Assembly (NCBI RefSeq): GCF_017676385.1
Contig: NZ_JAFFZN010000034.1
Span: 18,406-82,405, forward strand
Direction: 5' to 3'
DNA: 64,000 nucleotides
Source: Streptomyces spirodelae
GTDB lineage: Bacteria; Actinomycetota; Actinomycetes; Streptomycetales; Streptomycetaceae
The translations under genes were made by a program, and so were the position numbers. The first letter of the stretch is position 1; each line of letters begins with the position of its first letter. A model generated the notes under the pieces. That model saw only the letters and a program-made list of their open reading frames with translations. It was not told the origin of the DNA and did no database searches. Shown in pieces: positions 33,889-42,407 of this stretch.

Positions 33889-35052
33889 TCATTCGTTCGC
33901 GCAGATGTCCAGGTCTGCCGTCGTTCCGCGGTACGCCTCGTCCGCCTCCTCCTTTCCGCCCGCCTTCCGGGCCTCCTTCGGGGCTTCGGAATCCCCGACG
34001 CGTACCGGGCGGTCCTCGCGCAGCTTGGTGAAGAGCTCGTCGGCGTCCGGCTGCACCAGCTCGTCCCGATTGATGTCCAGTCTGTAGGAGCGGCGGGGCA
34101 CCGTAAGAAAACGGATGTGGTCTTCGGGGATATCCCGCACGCTGCGCACTAGTTCGTACAGTTCCGAGAGAGAATCAAGACCGGAATCCGCGGTCAATGA
34201 CGAGGTCGCCGCATCCAGCACCGGATACGCACGGGTGGGATTCAGTAGCACGCCGTTGCTGCGCACCTTCTTCACCAGAGATCCCAGAAACCGTTGCTGT
34301 CGCTCTATGCGCTGTGTGTCGCTGCCGTTGCCCAGACCGTGCCGGGCGCGGACGTATCCGAGCGCGTCCTCGCCGTCCAGCGTCTGCCGCCCGGCGGGCA
34401 GATCGAGCTTCGCCTCCCGGTCGTGCACCGGCTCGGCGAGGCAGACCTCCACCCCGCCCACCGCGTCCACCAGCTTCTTGAAGCCCCGGAAGTCGACGAC
34501 CAGATGGTGGTCGACACGGATGTCGGTCATCTTCTCCACGGTGCGGATCGCGCAGGCCGCGCCGCCCGCCTGGAACGCCCAGTTGAACTGGGCGAACTGC
34601 GCTCGGCTGTGCGAACCGTCCGGCCGTCTGCAGTCGGGGATGTCCACCATCAGGTCGCGCGGTATCGACATCCCCGTCGCGCTGCGTCCATCGGCGGCTA
34701 TGTGCAACAGGATCGCCGTGTCCGAGCGCTGGCTGCCCTCGTCCCGGCCGTAGGCACCGTTGCCGTCGCCGCGGTTGTCCGAGCCCAGGACGAGGATGTT
34801 GCGGGCTTCGCCCGCAACGCGCACCGGTGTGGGGCGCTCCTTCTCGTACGGTGCGAGCGCCTGGGCCGTGTCGGAGTCGGTACGGATGTTCCCGTCCAGC
34901 TTCCGGTAGAGGGACCAGCCCGTCGCGGCGACGGCCAGCACCAGGACCGAGGCGCCCAGCGCCCCCCAGCGCAGCCAGCGGCGCGCGCGAGGGCGGACGG
35001 AAGTCGAGCCTGGAGCGCCGGGGTCGGCTTCGGTGGTACCCGGATCGGTCAC
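33889..35052 (-). CDS. LCP-family ligase, short form without LytR_C
   Basis: 387 residues from the GTG at 35052. A short tail of ~28 residues, TM (LGASVLVLAVAATGWSLY), then an LCP domain with NILVLGSDNRGD, TGMSIPRDLMVDIP, QFNWAFQAGG and YVRARHGLGNGSDTQRIERQ. The protein ends soon after the LCP domain. The catalytic Arg/Asp residues that bind the pyrophosphate are present. It is the first of the five LCP genes in transcription order; 147 nt separate it from the next, and that gap has an AT-rich stretch that could be a separate promoter. Redundancy among LCP enzymes is common in actinomycetes. Confidence 0.9.
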   Translation of the reverse strand: MTDPGTTEADPGAPGSTSVRPRARRWLRWGALGASVLVLAVAATGWSLYRKLDGNIRTDSDTAQALAPYEKERPTPVRVAGEARNILVLGSDNRGDGNGAYGRDEGSQRSDTAILLHIAADGRSATGMSIPRDLMVDIPDCRRPDGSHSRAQFAQFNWAFQAGGAACAIRTVEKMTDIRVDHHLVVDFRGFKKLVDAVGGVEVCLAEPVHDREAKLDLPAGRQTLDGEDALGYVRARHGLGNGSDTQRIERQQRFLGSLVKKVRSNGVLLNPTRAYPVLDAATSSLTADSGLDSLSELYELVRSVRDIPEDHIRFLTVPRRSYRLDINRDELVQPDADELFTKLREDRPVRVGDSEAPKEARKAGGKEEADEAYRGTTADLDICANE

Positions 35053-35230
35053 GGCTGTTCATCCCTCGTGTGGCGGCGCCGGCGCACACGGAGTACAGGG
35101 CGTACAGGCGTACGGGTGCACCGGTTACGAAGACAGACGCTCGAACCACTCGCAAGGTTGTACGGACCACCTGACTCATCCGGCCCGCCCCACTCCTCGG
35201 GTGTGCTCCTGCCGTCCGGGTGCCCCGCCG

Positions 35231-35986
35231 TCACGGCGCGGTGTGCGTGACCCGCTCGCTCGCCTTCCGCTGGTCGAGCGAGGCGGCGTCCAGCCGCTCC
35301 AGCCGCGGGGCGAGCACCACCGAACCGCCGCTCGCCAGCGGGGCCAGCAGTCCCGCGCTGATGCCCTCCCAGCCGTCGTACGGCAGTGCGGACAGCATTC
35401 GCGCGCCGGGCTGCAGTCCGCGCTCCGCGGCATCCGCGCGGGCCCGCTCCACCGTCCGGGCCCCCGTCAGTTCGCTGCCGTCGGGCAGCGTCAGAGCGGG
35501 TGCTTCCGGATCGACCGGAACATACGGGGCGAACTGGTCGCCCTGTCCAGGCACCTCGACCGCGTAGTCGACGAAGCCCTCTGGCGGCTGCGGGAAGCGC
35601 CCGCCCATCGGCCGCAGGCTGAGCGCCACCCGCTCGCCGGAGCAGGTGCGAGCCGCCTCCAGGGTGTCGGGGCCGCTGACCACCAGGTCGGCACCGGAGG
35701 CGTCGCCACCCAGATCGGCGACGACACCCACCGAGGAGCAGGCCAGCAGCCATACGGCCGTCTGCCAGTGCGCCGGCAGCAGCAGCGCGAGCCGGTCGCC
35801 GGGCTCGGCCGACAACTCGTCCTGGAGCAGGTTCGCGGTCTTGGCCACCCAGTTGGCGAACGTCGCGACGGACAGCTCGACACGCTCGCCCGTCGCGTCG
35901 TCGTAGTACGTCACCAGGGGACGTGACGGGTCGTCGGACAGGGCGGTGCGCAGCAGGCCGGCGGGGGTGCGATCGGAGTCGTTCAT
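35231..35986 (-). CDS. TIGR03089 family protein (truncated AMP-binding-like)
   Basis: 251 residues. The sequence looks like the N-terminal half of an acyl-adenylate-forming enzyme: VTYYDDATGERVELSVATFANWVAKTANLL (residues 25-54), and AEPGDRLALLLPAHWQTAVWLL. The phosphate-binding and adenylate motifs of the full family are missing. This matches the actinobacterial TIGR03089 family as I remember it, whose role is unknown. It sits directly upstream of the first LCP gene on the same strand (178-nt gap) and divergent from the amidase. It is conserved in this position in Streptomyces by recollection, so it is not a pseudogene, although it lacks catalytic parts. Confidence 0.75.
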   Translation of the reverse strand: MNDSDRTPAGLLRTALSDDPSRPLVTYYDDATGERVELSVATFANWVAKTANLLQDELSAEPGDRLALLLPAHWQTAVWLLACSSVGVVADLGGDASGADLVVSGPDTLEAARTCSGERVALSLRPMGGRFPQPPEGFVDYAVEVPGQGDQFAPYVPVDPEAPALTLPDGSELTGARTVERARADAAERGLQPGARMLSALPYDGWEGISAGLLAPLASGGSVVLAPRLERLDAASLDQRKASERVTHTAP

Positions 35987-36046
35987 TCGCGCAAGCGTAC
36001 GCGGGCGCCCAGCTGGCGGTGCGTCAATAGACAGGAATAATCACAT

Positions 36047-37585
36047 ATGTCCATGATCATGGGTATGCGTGCGAATCTCGCTCAATCGATCGGTGTCGCC
36101 AGTGCGGCGGCCCTGCTGTTGCCGCTGGCCCCCCTTGTCCCGGCAGCCGCACTGTCCCCCTCCCCGGCTGCCCCGTCCTCCCGGTCCGCGCCGTCCTCTC
36201 CCTCCGCGGTCGCGGGGCACACCCAATCGCTCTCCTTCGACGAGTCGCCCAAGTCTTCGGCCGGGCCCCGTGCGCCGGGTGAGGCCGACTCCGCCGTGCG
36301 GGTGGTCTCCGCCCGTACTGTGCGCCCGTACTCCCTCCTCGGCGTCGTCTGGGACCGTGCGGACCAACCGCTGAGGGGGCGCGTCGAGGTGCGCGCCCGC
36401 GATGCGGACACCGGCCGCTGGTCGGAGTGGCAGCAACTGGAAGCCCACCCCAGTGGCGCCGGGCCCGCCGGCGAGGGCGGCCGGGCCCGGGGTGCCACGG
36501 CCCCGCTGTGGGTCGGCCCGTCAGACGGAGTCGAGGCCCGTGTCCTGCCCGAGTCGGCGGCCTCCAGCGTGTCGCTCCCCGACGGGCTCCGTCTGGAACT
36601 GGTCGATCCGGGACCGGACGAGCAGTCCGGTCCGGTGCAGACGCCCGGAGAGCCGAAGACGGCGGAGCCGGACCGTGGCCCGGGCCCGGACAAGGCACCC
36701 GACCCGGACAAGGCCCCCGGAACCGACACCGGAGCCGCAGCAGGCTCGGCACCCGACACCGGGACCGAACCGGCGACCGGAGGCGAGCCCCAGGCCGGAG
36801 GCGATCCGCAGACCGGAGGCGACTCCCAGGCCGGAAGCGACCCCCAGAGCGGAAGCACCCCCCAGACCGGAAGCGAAACCGGCACCGGCGACGGCGCGAT
36901 GAGCGGCCAGGCCGGGACCGGCGCCGTACTGCCCGAGCTCACAAAGGAGGCGACCGAGGCCGAGTACCAGACGGGCGGCTCGTCCGTCGGCCCGCGTCCC
37001 CGCATCGTCACCCGCAGGGGCTGGGGCGCGAACGAGAAGCTCCGCGAGCCCGGGCACGCCTACACCAAGACGGTGAAGGCCGCCTTCGTGCACCACACCG
37101 CGATGTCGAACACCTACAAGTGCTCGAAGGCGCCCTCCATCATCCGCGCGATGTACCGCTACCACGTCAAGAGCAGCAAGTGGCGGGACATCGGCTACAA
37201 CTTCCTCATCGACAAGTGCGGCACCATCTACGAAGGCCGGTCCGGCGGGGTGGCCAAGGCGGTGCGGGGAGCCCACACCTACGGCTTCAACACCAACACC
37301 ACGGGCATCGCCGTTCTGGGCTCCTTCAACAAGACGAAGCCCCCGCAGCGTGCGGTCGACGCCATCGCCCGGCTCACCGCCTGGAAGCTGGGCCTGTCCG
37401 GCGTCGACCCGGCGGGCAAGACCTGGCTGAAGTCCGGTGGCGGCAAGTTCAAGAAGGGCCGCAAGATTCGGTTCCACACGGTCTCCGGGCACAAGGACGG
37501 GTATGTCACCGAGTGCCCCGGTGCCCGCCTCTACGGCAAGCTCGGCGAGATCCGCACCGCCGCGGCTCACCTGCAGGGCCGCTGA
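36047..37585 (+). CDS. Secreted peptidoglycan recognition protein / N-acetylmuramoyl-L-alanine amidase
   Basis: 512 residues. ATG codons at 36047, 36053, 36059 and 36065 are all in frame; 36047 has AGGA upstream. Signal peptide ~10-40 (AAALLLPLAPLVPAAA). The region 60-190 is a beta-rich domain common to Streptomyces PGRP-like amidases. A 100-residue Pro/Gly/Asp/Thr linker follows, with repeated GGDPQTGG-type units. The C-terminal PGRP/Ami_2 domain has zinc ligands in AAFVHHTAMSNTY, SGHKDG and ECPG, catalytic Tyr in IGYNFLIDKCGTIYEGR, and the AHTYGFNTNTTGIAVLG strand. It should cut the bond between MurNAc and L-Ala in cell-wall peptidoglycan. It is divergent from the TIGR03089 gene and upstream of manC. 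Confidence 0.92.
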   Translation: MSMIMGMRANLAQSIGVASAAALLLPLAPLVPAAALSPSPAAPSSRSAPSSPSAVAGHTQSLSFDESPKSSAGPRAPGEADSAVRVVSARTVRPYSLLGVVWDRADQPLRGRVEVRARDADTGRWSEWQQLEAHPSGAGPAGEGGRARGATAPLWVGPSDGVEARVLPESAASSVSLPDGLRLELVDPGPDEQSGPVQTPGEPKTAEPDRGPGPDKAPDPDKAPGTDTGAAAGSAPDTGTEPATGGEPQAGGDPQTGGDSQAGSDPQSGSTPQTGSETGTGDGAMSGQAGTGAVLPELTKEATEAEYQTGGSSVGPRPRIVTRRGWGANEKLREPGHAYTKTVKAAFVHHTAMSNTYKCSKAPSIIRAMYRYHVKSSKWRDIGYNFLIDKCGTIYEGRSGGVAKAVRGAHTYGFNTNTTGIAVLGSFNKTKPPQRAVDAIARLTAWKLGLSGVDPAGKTWLKSGGGKFKKGRKIRFHTVSGHKDGYVTECPGARLYGKLGEIRTAAAHLQGR

Positions 37586-37737
37586 GCACAGCTCGCGGGT
37601 GAACCACCGAGCCGCCGGAAGCGTCTGCCGGGGACGGGCGCACAGGGCCGTCCAAGCGTGCGTGCGTGTCTGCATACACTGTCCGCCGGTCGCCTGAAGG
37701 GCGGTCGGCGGACCCCGGCAGGAAGCAGAGACAACAG

Positions 37738-38820
37738 GTGACAGAAGCGATCCTTCTGGTCGGGGGCAAGGGCACCCGGCTGCGTCCGCTCACGGTGAAC
37801 ACCCCCAAGCCCATGGTCCCCGCCGCAGGCGTGCCCTTCCTCAGCCACCAACTGGCCCGGGCCCGCGCCGCGGGCGTCGACCACGTGGTGATGGCCACCT
37901 CTTATCTCGCCGAGGTCTTCGAGCCGTACTTCGGGGACGGGTCCCAGCTGGGACTCCACCTGGAGTACGTCACGGAGGAGGAGCCGCTCGGCACCGGCGG
38001 CGCCATCCGCAATGTCGCCTCCCGCCTCTACTCGCGCCCCGACGAACCGGTGCTCGTCTTCAACGGCGACATCCTCTCCGGGCTCGACATCCGCGCACTG
38101 GTCGACCAGCACACCCGGGCGGCTGCGGACGTCTCGCTGCACCTGACGCGGGTGACGGACCCGCGCGCCTTCGGGCTCGTCCCCACGGACGGCACGGGCC
38201 GGGTGACCGCGTTCCTGGAGAAACCGCAGACGCCCGAGGAGATCGTCACCGACCAGATCAACGCCGGGGCCTACGTCTTCACCCGTTCCGTCATCGACTC
38301 CATCCCCGCCGGACGGCCGGTCTCCGTCGAACGGGAGACCTTCCCCGGACTGCTGGCCGCGGGCGCGAAGCTGCACGGCATGGTCGACTCCACCTACTGG
38401 CTCGACCTGGGCACCCCCGAATCGTTCGTACGCGGCTCCGCCGACCTCGTACTGGGCCGCGCGCCCTCGCCCGCCGTGCCGGGCAGATGCGGGGAGCGGC
38501 TGATCCTGGACAGCGCGGCGGTGGCCGGGGACGCCAAGCTCACAGGCGGCACCGTCGCCGGAGCGGGGGCCCAGGTCGGAGCCGGTGCCCGGATCGACGG
38601 CAGCGCACTGCTGGACGGCGCGGTGGTGGCACCGGGAGCGCGCATCAGGGACTCGCTGATCGGCGCCGGGGCACGGATCGGAGCCGACACCGTGCTGGAC
38701 GGCGCGGTCATCGGCGACGGCGCGGTCATCGGGGAGGGCAACGAACTGCGCGGCGGCATCCGGGTGTGGTGCGACGCCCGCATACCAGCCGGCGCGGTGC
38801 GCTTCTCCTCGGACCAGTAG
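37738..38820 (+). CDS. manC: Mannose-1-phosphate guanylyltransferase / NDP-sugar pyrophosphorylase
   Basis: 360 residues from the GTG at 37738, chosen because homology begins at VTEAILLVGGKGTRLRPLT; the longer frame from 37666 is unlikely. N-terminal nucleotidyltransferase with the GGKGTRLRPLT signature, TPKPMVPAAG, and VLVFNGDILSG. The C-terminus is a left-handed beta-helix of hexapeptide repeats (AVVAPGARIRDSLIGAGARI). It would make GDP-mannose from mannose-1-phosphate and GTP. The manB and manA genes lie 13-17 kb downstream on the same strand, completing a path from fructose-6-phosphate. Sugar specificity (mannose versus glucose) is inferred from that context. A TACACT -10 at 37675-37680 may be its promoter. 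Confidence 0.8.
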   Translation: MTEAILLVGGKGTRLRPLTVNTPKPMVPAAGVPFLSHQLARARAAGVDHVVMATSYLAEVFEPYFGDGSQLGLHLEYVTEEEPLGTGGAIRNVASRLYSRPDEPVLVFNGDILSGLDIRALVDQHTRAAADVSLHLTRVTDPRAFGLVPTDGTGRVTAFLEKPQTPEEIVTDQINAGAYVFTRSVIDSIPAGRPVSVERETFPGLLAAGAKLHGMVDSTYWLDLGTPESFVRGSADLVLGRAPSPAVPGRCGERLILDSAAVAGDAKLTGGTVAGAGAQVGAGARIDGSALLDGAVVAPGARIRDSLIGAGARIGADTVLDGAVIGDGAVIGEGNELRGGIRVWCDARIPAGAVRFSSDQ

Positions 38821-38821
38821 C

Positions 38822-38876
38822 CCCCGGCGACGGCTTGGCTGTCGGTCGCCCCCCGGCGACGGCCTGGCTGTCAGTG
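38822..38876. repeat. Tandem duplication of ~25 bp
   Basis: CCCCGGCGACGGCTTGGCTG... and CCCCGGCGACGGCCTGGCTG... lie 30 bp apart, two near-identical copies between manC and the AlkA-type gene. Confidence 0.6.
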
Positions 38877-38898
38877 GGGGACCGTACGCTTGCTGCCC

Positions 38899-39816
38899 GT
38901 GTCGCCACTCACCCGCACCTGGACCCCGCCGGGCCCGTACGACCTGCACGGCAGCCTCGGCGTGCTGCGCCGGGGGCCGTACGACCCGACGTACCGCACC
39001 GAGGGCGGCGCGGTCTGGCGCGGTACCCGCACCCCGGACGGCCCGGCGACGCTCAAGGTGTGGACGCGCCGCGGCGGCACCGACGGCGTCGTGTGCGCGC
39101 AGGCGTGGGGGCCGGGCGCGCAGTGGCTGCTGGAGGGGCTGCCGGCGCTGCTCGGCGCGGAGGACGACCCGCACGCCTTCGTCCCGCACCACGACCTCAC
39201 CCGCGAGGCGCACCGCCGCCATCCCGGGCTGCGGCTGATCCGCACGGGCCGGGTGGTGGAGGCGCTGATCCCCACTGTCCTGGAACAGAAGATCACCACG
39301 GATGAGGCATACCGCGCATGGCGGCTGCTCGTGCGCCGGTTCGGCGAGCGTGCGCCCGGCCCGCACCCCGACCTGTGGGTGATGCCGCATCCGCGCGACT
39401 GGCTGCGCATCCCCTCCTGGGAGTGGCACAGGGCCGGTGTCGACCAGAAGCGCTCCGCCGCCATCCTGCGCGCACTTCAGCGGGCGAGCCGGATGGAGGA
39501 GGCGGCCAGGATGGACCTGGCGGCGGCGCTGGCCCGGCTCCAGGCGATCCCCGGCATCGGACCGTGGACGGCGGCCGAGGTCCTCCAGCGTTCGAACGGG
39601 GAGCCGGACGCCATCACGGTCGGAGATCTGCATCTGCCGCGGCTGATCGGCTACGCGCTCACCGGCGCGCGGGGCACCGACGACGACGGCATGCTGGAGC
39701 TGCTGGCCCCCTACACGGGACAGCGGCACCGGGCCGGCCGCCTCATCCTGCTGGGCGGCCCGCGCATGCCACGCCGTCAGCCCCGTTTCCCGGTGGGGAA
39801 CATAGCCCCGCTGTAA
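38899..39816 (+). CDS. DNA-3-methyladenine glycosylase II family (AlkA-like)
   Basis: 305 residues from the GTG at 38899; TACGCT at 38885-38890 ends 8 nt before it, so the mRNA is probably leaderless. The TTG at 38890 would lie inside that -10. HhH-GPD superfamily: the hairpin is LQAIPGIGPWTAAEVLQRS, followed by the catalytic Asp in VGDLHLPRLI. An AlkA-type N-terminal domain (LRRGPYDPTYRTEGGAVWRGT) precedes it. The enzyme removes alkylated purines from DNA to start base excision repair. It lies between manC and the F420 genes, with short tandem duplications on both sides (38822-38876, 39791-39847), which suggests past rearrangement at its edges. Confidence 0.88.
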   Translation: MSPLTRTWTPPGPYDLHGSLGVLRRGPYDPTYRTEGGAVWRGTRTPDGPATLKVWTRRGGTDGVVCAQAWGPGAQWLLEGLPALLGAEDDPHAFVPHHDLTREAHRRHPGLRLIRTGRVVEALIPTVLEQKITTDEAYRAWRLLVRRFGERAPGPHPDLWVMPHPRDWLRIPSWEWHRAGVDQKRSAAILRALQRASRMEEAARMDLAAALARLQAIPGIGPWTAAEVLQRSNGEPDAITVGDLHLPRLIGYALTGARGTDDDGMLELLAPYTGQRHRAGRLILLGGPRMPRRQPRFPVGNIAPL

Positions 39817-39847
39817 GCGTTCGGTGGGGACACAGCCACGCTGCAAG
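39791..39847. repeat. Tandem duplication of ~27 bp at the 3' end of the glycosylase gene
   Basis: CGGTGGGGAACATAGCCCCG... at 39791 and CGGTGGGGACACAGCCACGC... at 39822. The first copy encodes the last residues and stop of the AlkA-like protein; the second is intergenic. Confidence 0.6.
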
Positions 39848-39863
39848 GGCGTACGGGCGCGGC

Positions 39864-41339
39864 TCAGCGCTCCACGACGAAGTCCGCCGCCGAGCGCGCC
39901 GGGCGTGCGCGGGGCGGTGCCGCCGGGTGGCCGATGGCCACGGCGCCCATCGGGTCCCAGCCCGCGGGCAGCTCCAGCACCTCGCGCACCACGTCGCGGC
40001 AGAACATGGTGGAGGAGATCCAAGCCGACCCCAGCCGTTCCCCGGCCAGAGCGACGAGGAAGTTCTGGATGCCCGCGCCCGTCGCCACCACGAACATCTC
40101 GCGTTCGGCGGCGTTGCGGCGATCGTCCGGATAGGTGTGCGAACCGTCCATCACCAGGCAGGGCACGGCCAGACACGGCGCGTTGCGCAGCACGTCGCCG
40201 CGCCGGACGCGCTTGGCGATGCTCTGCTCGCTCTTGCCGTCCGCGCGCAGATCCGCGACCCACGCCTCCCGCATGGCGTCCAGCAGCCGGGTCCGCGACT
40301 GCTCGCTCTCCAGCAGGACGAACCGCCAGGGGGTGGTGTGGTGCGGAGCGGGAGCGGTCACCGCAGCGGCGACCGCACGGCGTACCGCCTGCCCGTCCAC
40401 CGGCTCGGCGGTGAACTCGCGTACCGTCCGGCGCAGCGTCACCGCTTCGCGCACGGCCTCCGAGGTGCCCAGCCGGAACATGTCGTTGGCGGCGTCCCGC
40501 ACCAGCGCGCGCGCCGTCTCCTCGCGCGCCGTCTCGGCCCCCGCTGCCTCCGCCCCCGCCGTCTTCTCCCGGCCGCTGCCGCCCGCTTCCGGCGCGGGCA
40601 GCACGTGCTGCGCCAGCCCGCGCACCACCGCGACCGGCAGCCCGCTCGCCTTCCCCTTGACCAGTTCGCCCGCCGCCGCCAGTTCGTCCCCCACTGCGGT
40701 GACGGTCACTCCCAGTGGGTTGCCGTACATGTCGACGCTGCCGCGCAGGTCCTGCAGGACCCGCACCCCGGCGGCGCCGATCGCCACATCGGTCTGGCCC
40801 TCGCGCCAGGGCCGTCCGAAGGTGTCGGTGACGACGACGCCGACGGTGACGCCCAGCGCCTCCCGTACCCCGTCGCGCACCTGCCGGGCCGCAGCGTCCG
40901 GGTCCTCGGGCAGCAGCAGCACCGTGCCCTTGGGCGTGTTGGAGGCGTCGACCCCGGCGGCCGCCATCACGAAGCCGTGCCGGGACTCCACGATCCTGGC
41001 CGCCCCGCGCCGCGCCACGACGCGTACGGTCTCGGCCTCGACGGCCGCCTCCCGGTCGTCGGCCTGCACGACGCGGCCCTCGGCCTTGCTGACGATCTTC
41101 GAGGTGACGACGAGTACGTCGCCGTCCACCAGCCCGCGCCCGCCGGGTGAAGTGGCAGCAGCGACGACGAGCTCCACCAGGTCGTCGCCGGGGTGCACCT
41201 CGGGAATGCCGGGCAGCGCCCAGACCTCGTACGCGGGCCCCGGTGTGCGGGTGGGCTCCGCCACCGGGGCGGACTCTGTGACCCGGGCGTACTCCGGAGC
41301 CCTTGGTGCCTCGGCCGTCTCTGTCGCGTCCGCTGTCAC
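39864..41339 (-). CDS. fbiB: Coenzyme F420:L-glutamate ligase / dehydro-F420-0 reductase
   Basis: 491 residues, bifunctional form typical of actinobacteria. N-terminal CofE-like ligase (~35-265): VWALPGIPEVHPGDDLVELV, DGDVLVVTSKIVSKAEGR, and DTFGRPWREGQTDVAIG. C-terminal FMN nitroreductase-like domain (~295-485): AVTLRRTVREFTAEPV and APHHTTPWRFVLLE. It reduces dehydro-F420-0 and adds glutamates to make F420-n, the deazaflavin cofactor for many Streptomyces oxidoreductases. The GTG start overlaps the fbiA stop (GTGA), so the pair is coupled. fbiC and fbiD are not in the window. Confidence 0.95.
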   Translation of the reverse strand: MTADATETAEAPRAPEYARVTESAPVAEPTRTPGPAYEVWALPGIPEVHPGDDLVELVVAAATSPGGRGLVDGDVLVVTSKIVSKAEGRVVQADDREAAVEAETVRVVARRGAARIVESRHGFVMAAAGVDASNTPKGTVLLLPEDPDAAARQVRDGVREALGVTVGVVVTDTFGRPWREGQTDVAIGAAGVRVLQDLRGSVDMYGNPLGVTVTAVGDELAAAGELVKGKASGLPVAVVRGLAQHVLPAPEAGGSGREKTAGAEAAGAETAREETARALVRDAANDMFRLGTSEAVREAVTLRRTVREFTAEPVDGQAVRRAVAAAVTAPAPHHTTPWRFVLLESEQSRTRLLDAMREAWVADLRADGKSEQSIAKRVRRGDVLRNAPCLAVPCLVMDGSHTYPDDRRNAAEREMFVVATGAGIQNFLVALAGERLGSAWISSTMFCRDVVREVLELPAGWDPMGAVAIGHPAAPPRARPARSAADFVVER

Positions 41340-42322
41340 GCCCGTACCTCCTCGGCCAGTTCCAGCGCCTGCCGGGCCATTTCAGCGGTGGCCTGTTCGT
41401 CGCGCATCAGCAGCGGAACGGCGCGGCAGCGGATGCCCGCCTCCTCCACGGCCGCTACGGTGCCCGCATCGACGGTGTCGACCAGCCAGCCGTCCAGCAG
41501 CCCCGAGCCGTAGTGCGCGGCGACGGCGGCGGCGGAGGTCTCGACGCCGACGGCGGCCAGTACCTTGTCCGCCATACCGCGCACCGGCGCGTCCCCGACG
41601 ATGGGGGAGAGCCCGACGACCGGCACGCCCGCGTCGGCGATGGCCTCCCGGATGCCGGGCACGGCCAGGATCGTGCCGATGCTGACCACCGGGTTGGACG
41701 GCGGGAACAGCACGGTGTCGGCCTCCGCGACGGCCTCCAGCACCCCGGGGGCCGGCTTGGCGGAGTCGGCGCCGACGGGCACCACGGCGTGCGCGTCCAC
41801 GGAGGCCCGCAGCCGCACCCAGTACTCCTGGAAGTGCACCGCCTTGCGGGCAGCCTTGCCGTCCGCACCGCCCTCCGCGTCGGGGTCGTCGATCAGCACA
41901 TGTGTCTCGACCCGGTCGTCCGTCATCGGCAGCAGCCGCACCCCGGGCTGCCAGCGCGCGCACAGTGCCTCGGTGACGGCGCTGAGCGGGTATCCCGCGG
42001 AGATCATCTGAGTACGGACGATATGGGTGGCGAAGTCCCGGTCGCCCAGCCCGAACCACTCGGGGCCCACGCCGTAGGCGGCCAGCTCCTCCTTGACCAC
42101 GAAGGTCTCCTCGGCCCGCCCCCAGCCCTGTTCCTCGTGGATGCCCCCGCCCAGGGTGTACATCACGGTGTCGAGGTCGGGGCAGACCTTCAGTCCGAAC
42201 AGATGGATGTCGTCACCGGTGTTGCCGACGACGGTGATCTCCGCGTCGGGCACCGCGGACCTGAGCCCGCGCAGAAAGCGGGCACCGCCGATGCCCCCGG
42301 CCAGAACCACAATGCGCTGCAT
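41336..42322 (-). CDS. fbiA: 2-phospho-L-lactate/enolpyruvyl transferase of F420 synthesis
   Basis: 328 residues from the ATG at 42322, where conserved sequence begins (MQRIVVLAGGIGGARFLRGL). CofD/FbiA transfers the phospho-enolpyruvyl (or lactyl) group from its guanylylated donor to Fo, giving (dehydro-)F420-0. Seen: VVGNTGDDIHLFGLKVCPDL, GLGDRDFATHIVRT, and FPPSNPVVSIGTILAVPGIR. GAGACT lies 7 nt before the ATG, so the transcript may be leaderless, or it may be cotranscribed with the cysteine dioxygenase gene 85 nt upstream. It is followed by fbiB with a 4-nt overlap. Confidence 0.96.
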   Translation of the reverse strand: MQRIVVLAGGIGGARFLRGLRSAVPDAEITVVGNTGDDIHLFGLKVCPDLDTVMYTLGGGIHEEQGWGRAEETFVVKEELAAYGVGPEWFGLGDRDFATHIVRTQMISAGYPLSAVTEALCARWQPGVRLLPMTDDRVETHVLIDDPDAEGGADGKAARKAVHFQEYWVRLRASVDAHAVVPVGADSAKPAPGVLEAVAEADTVLFPPSNPVVSIGTILAVPGIREAIADAGVPVVGLSPIVGDAPVRGMADKVLAAVGVETSAAAVAAHYGSGLLDGWLVDTVDAGTVAAVEEAGIRCRAVPLLMRDEQATAEMARQALELAEEVRA

Positions 42323-42407
42323 GCGCACCAGTCTCGCAGCCCGGTACTTGCACCCGACAACAGGTCCGCTGTGACCCCCGTTCCGCCGCGCGCCGCGCGC
42401 CGTCACC

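Noticed and set aside
35231..35986. Pseudogene of an acyl-CoA synthetase
   Set aside because: Short length is the normal form of the TIGR03089 family as I recall, and the frame is intact.
37567..40263. 898-codon minus frame
   Set aside because: Antisense to manC and the AlkA-like gene and out of frame with fbiB, all of which are clear.
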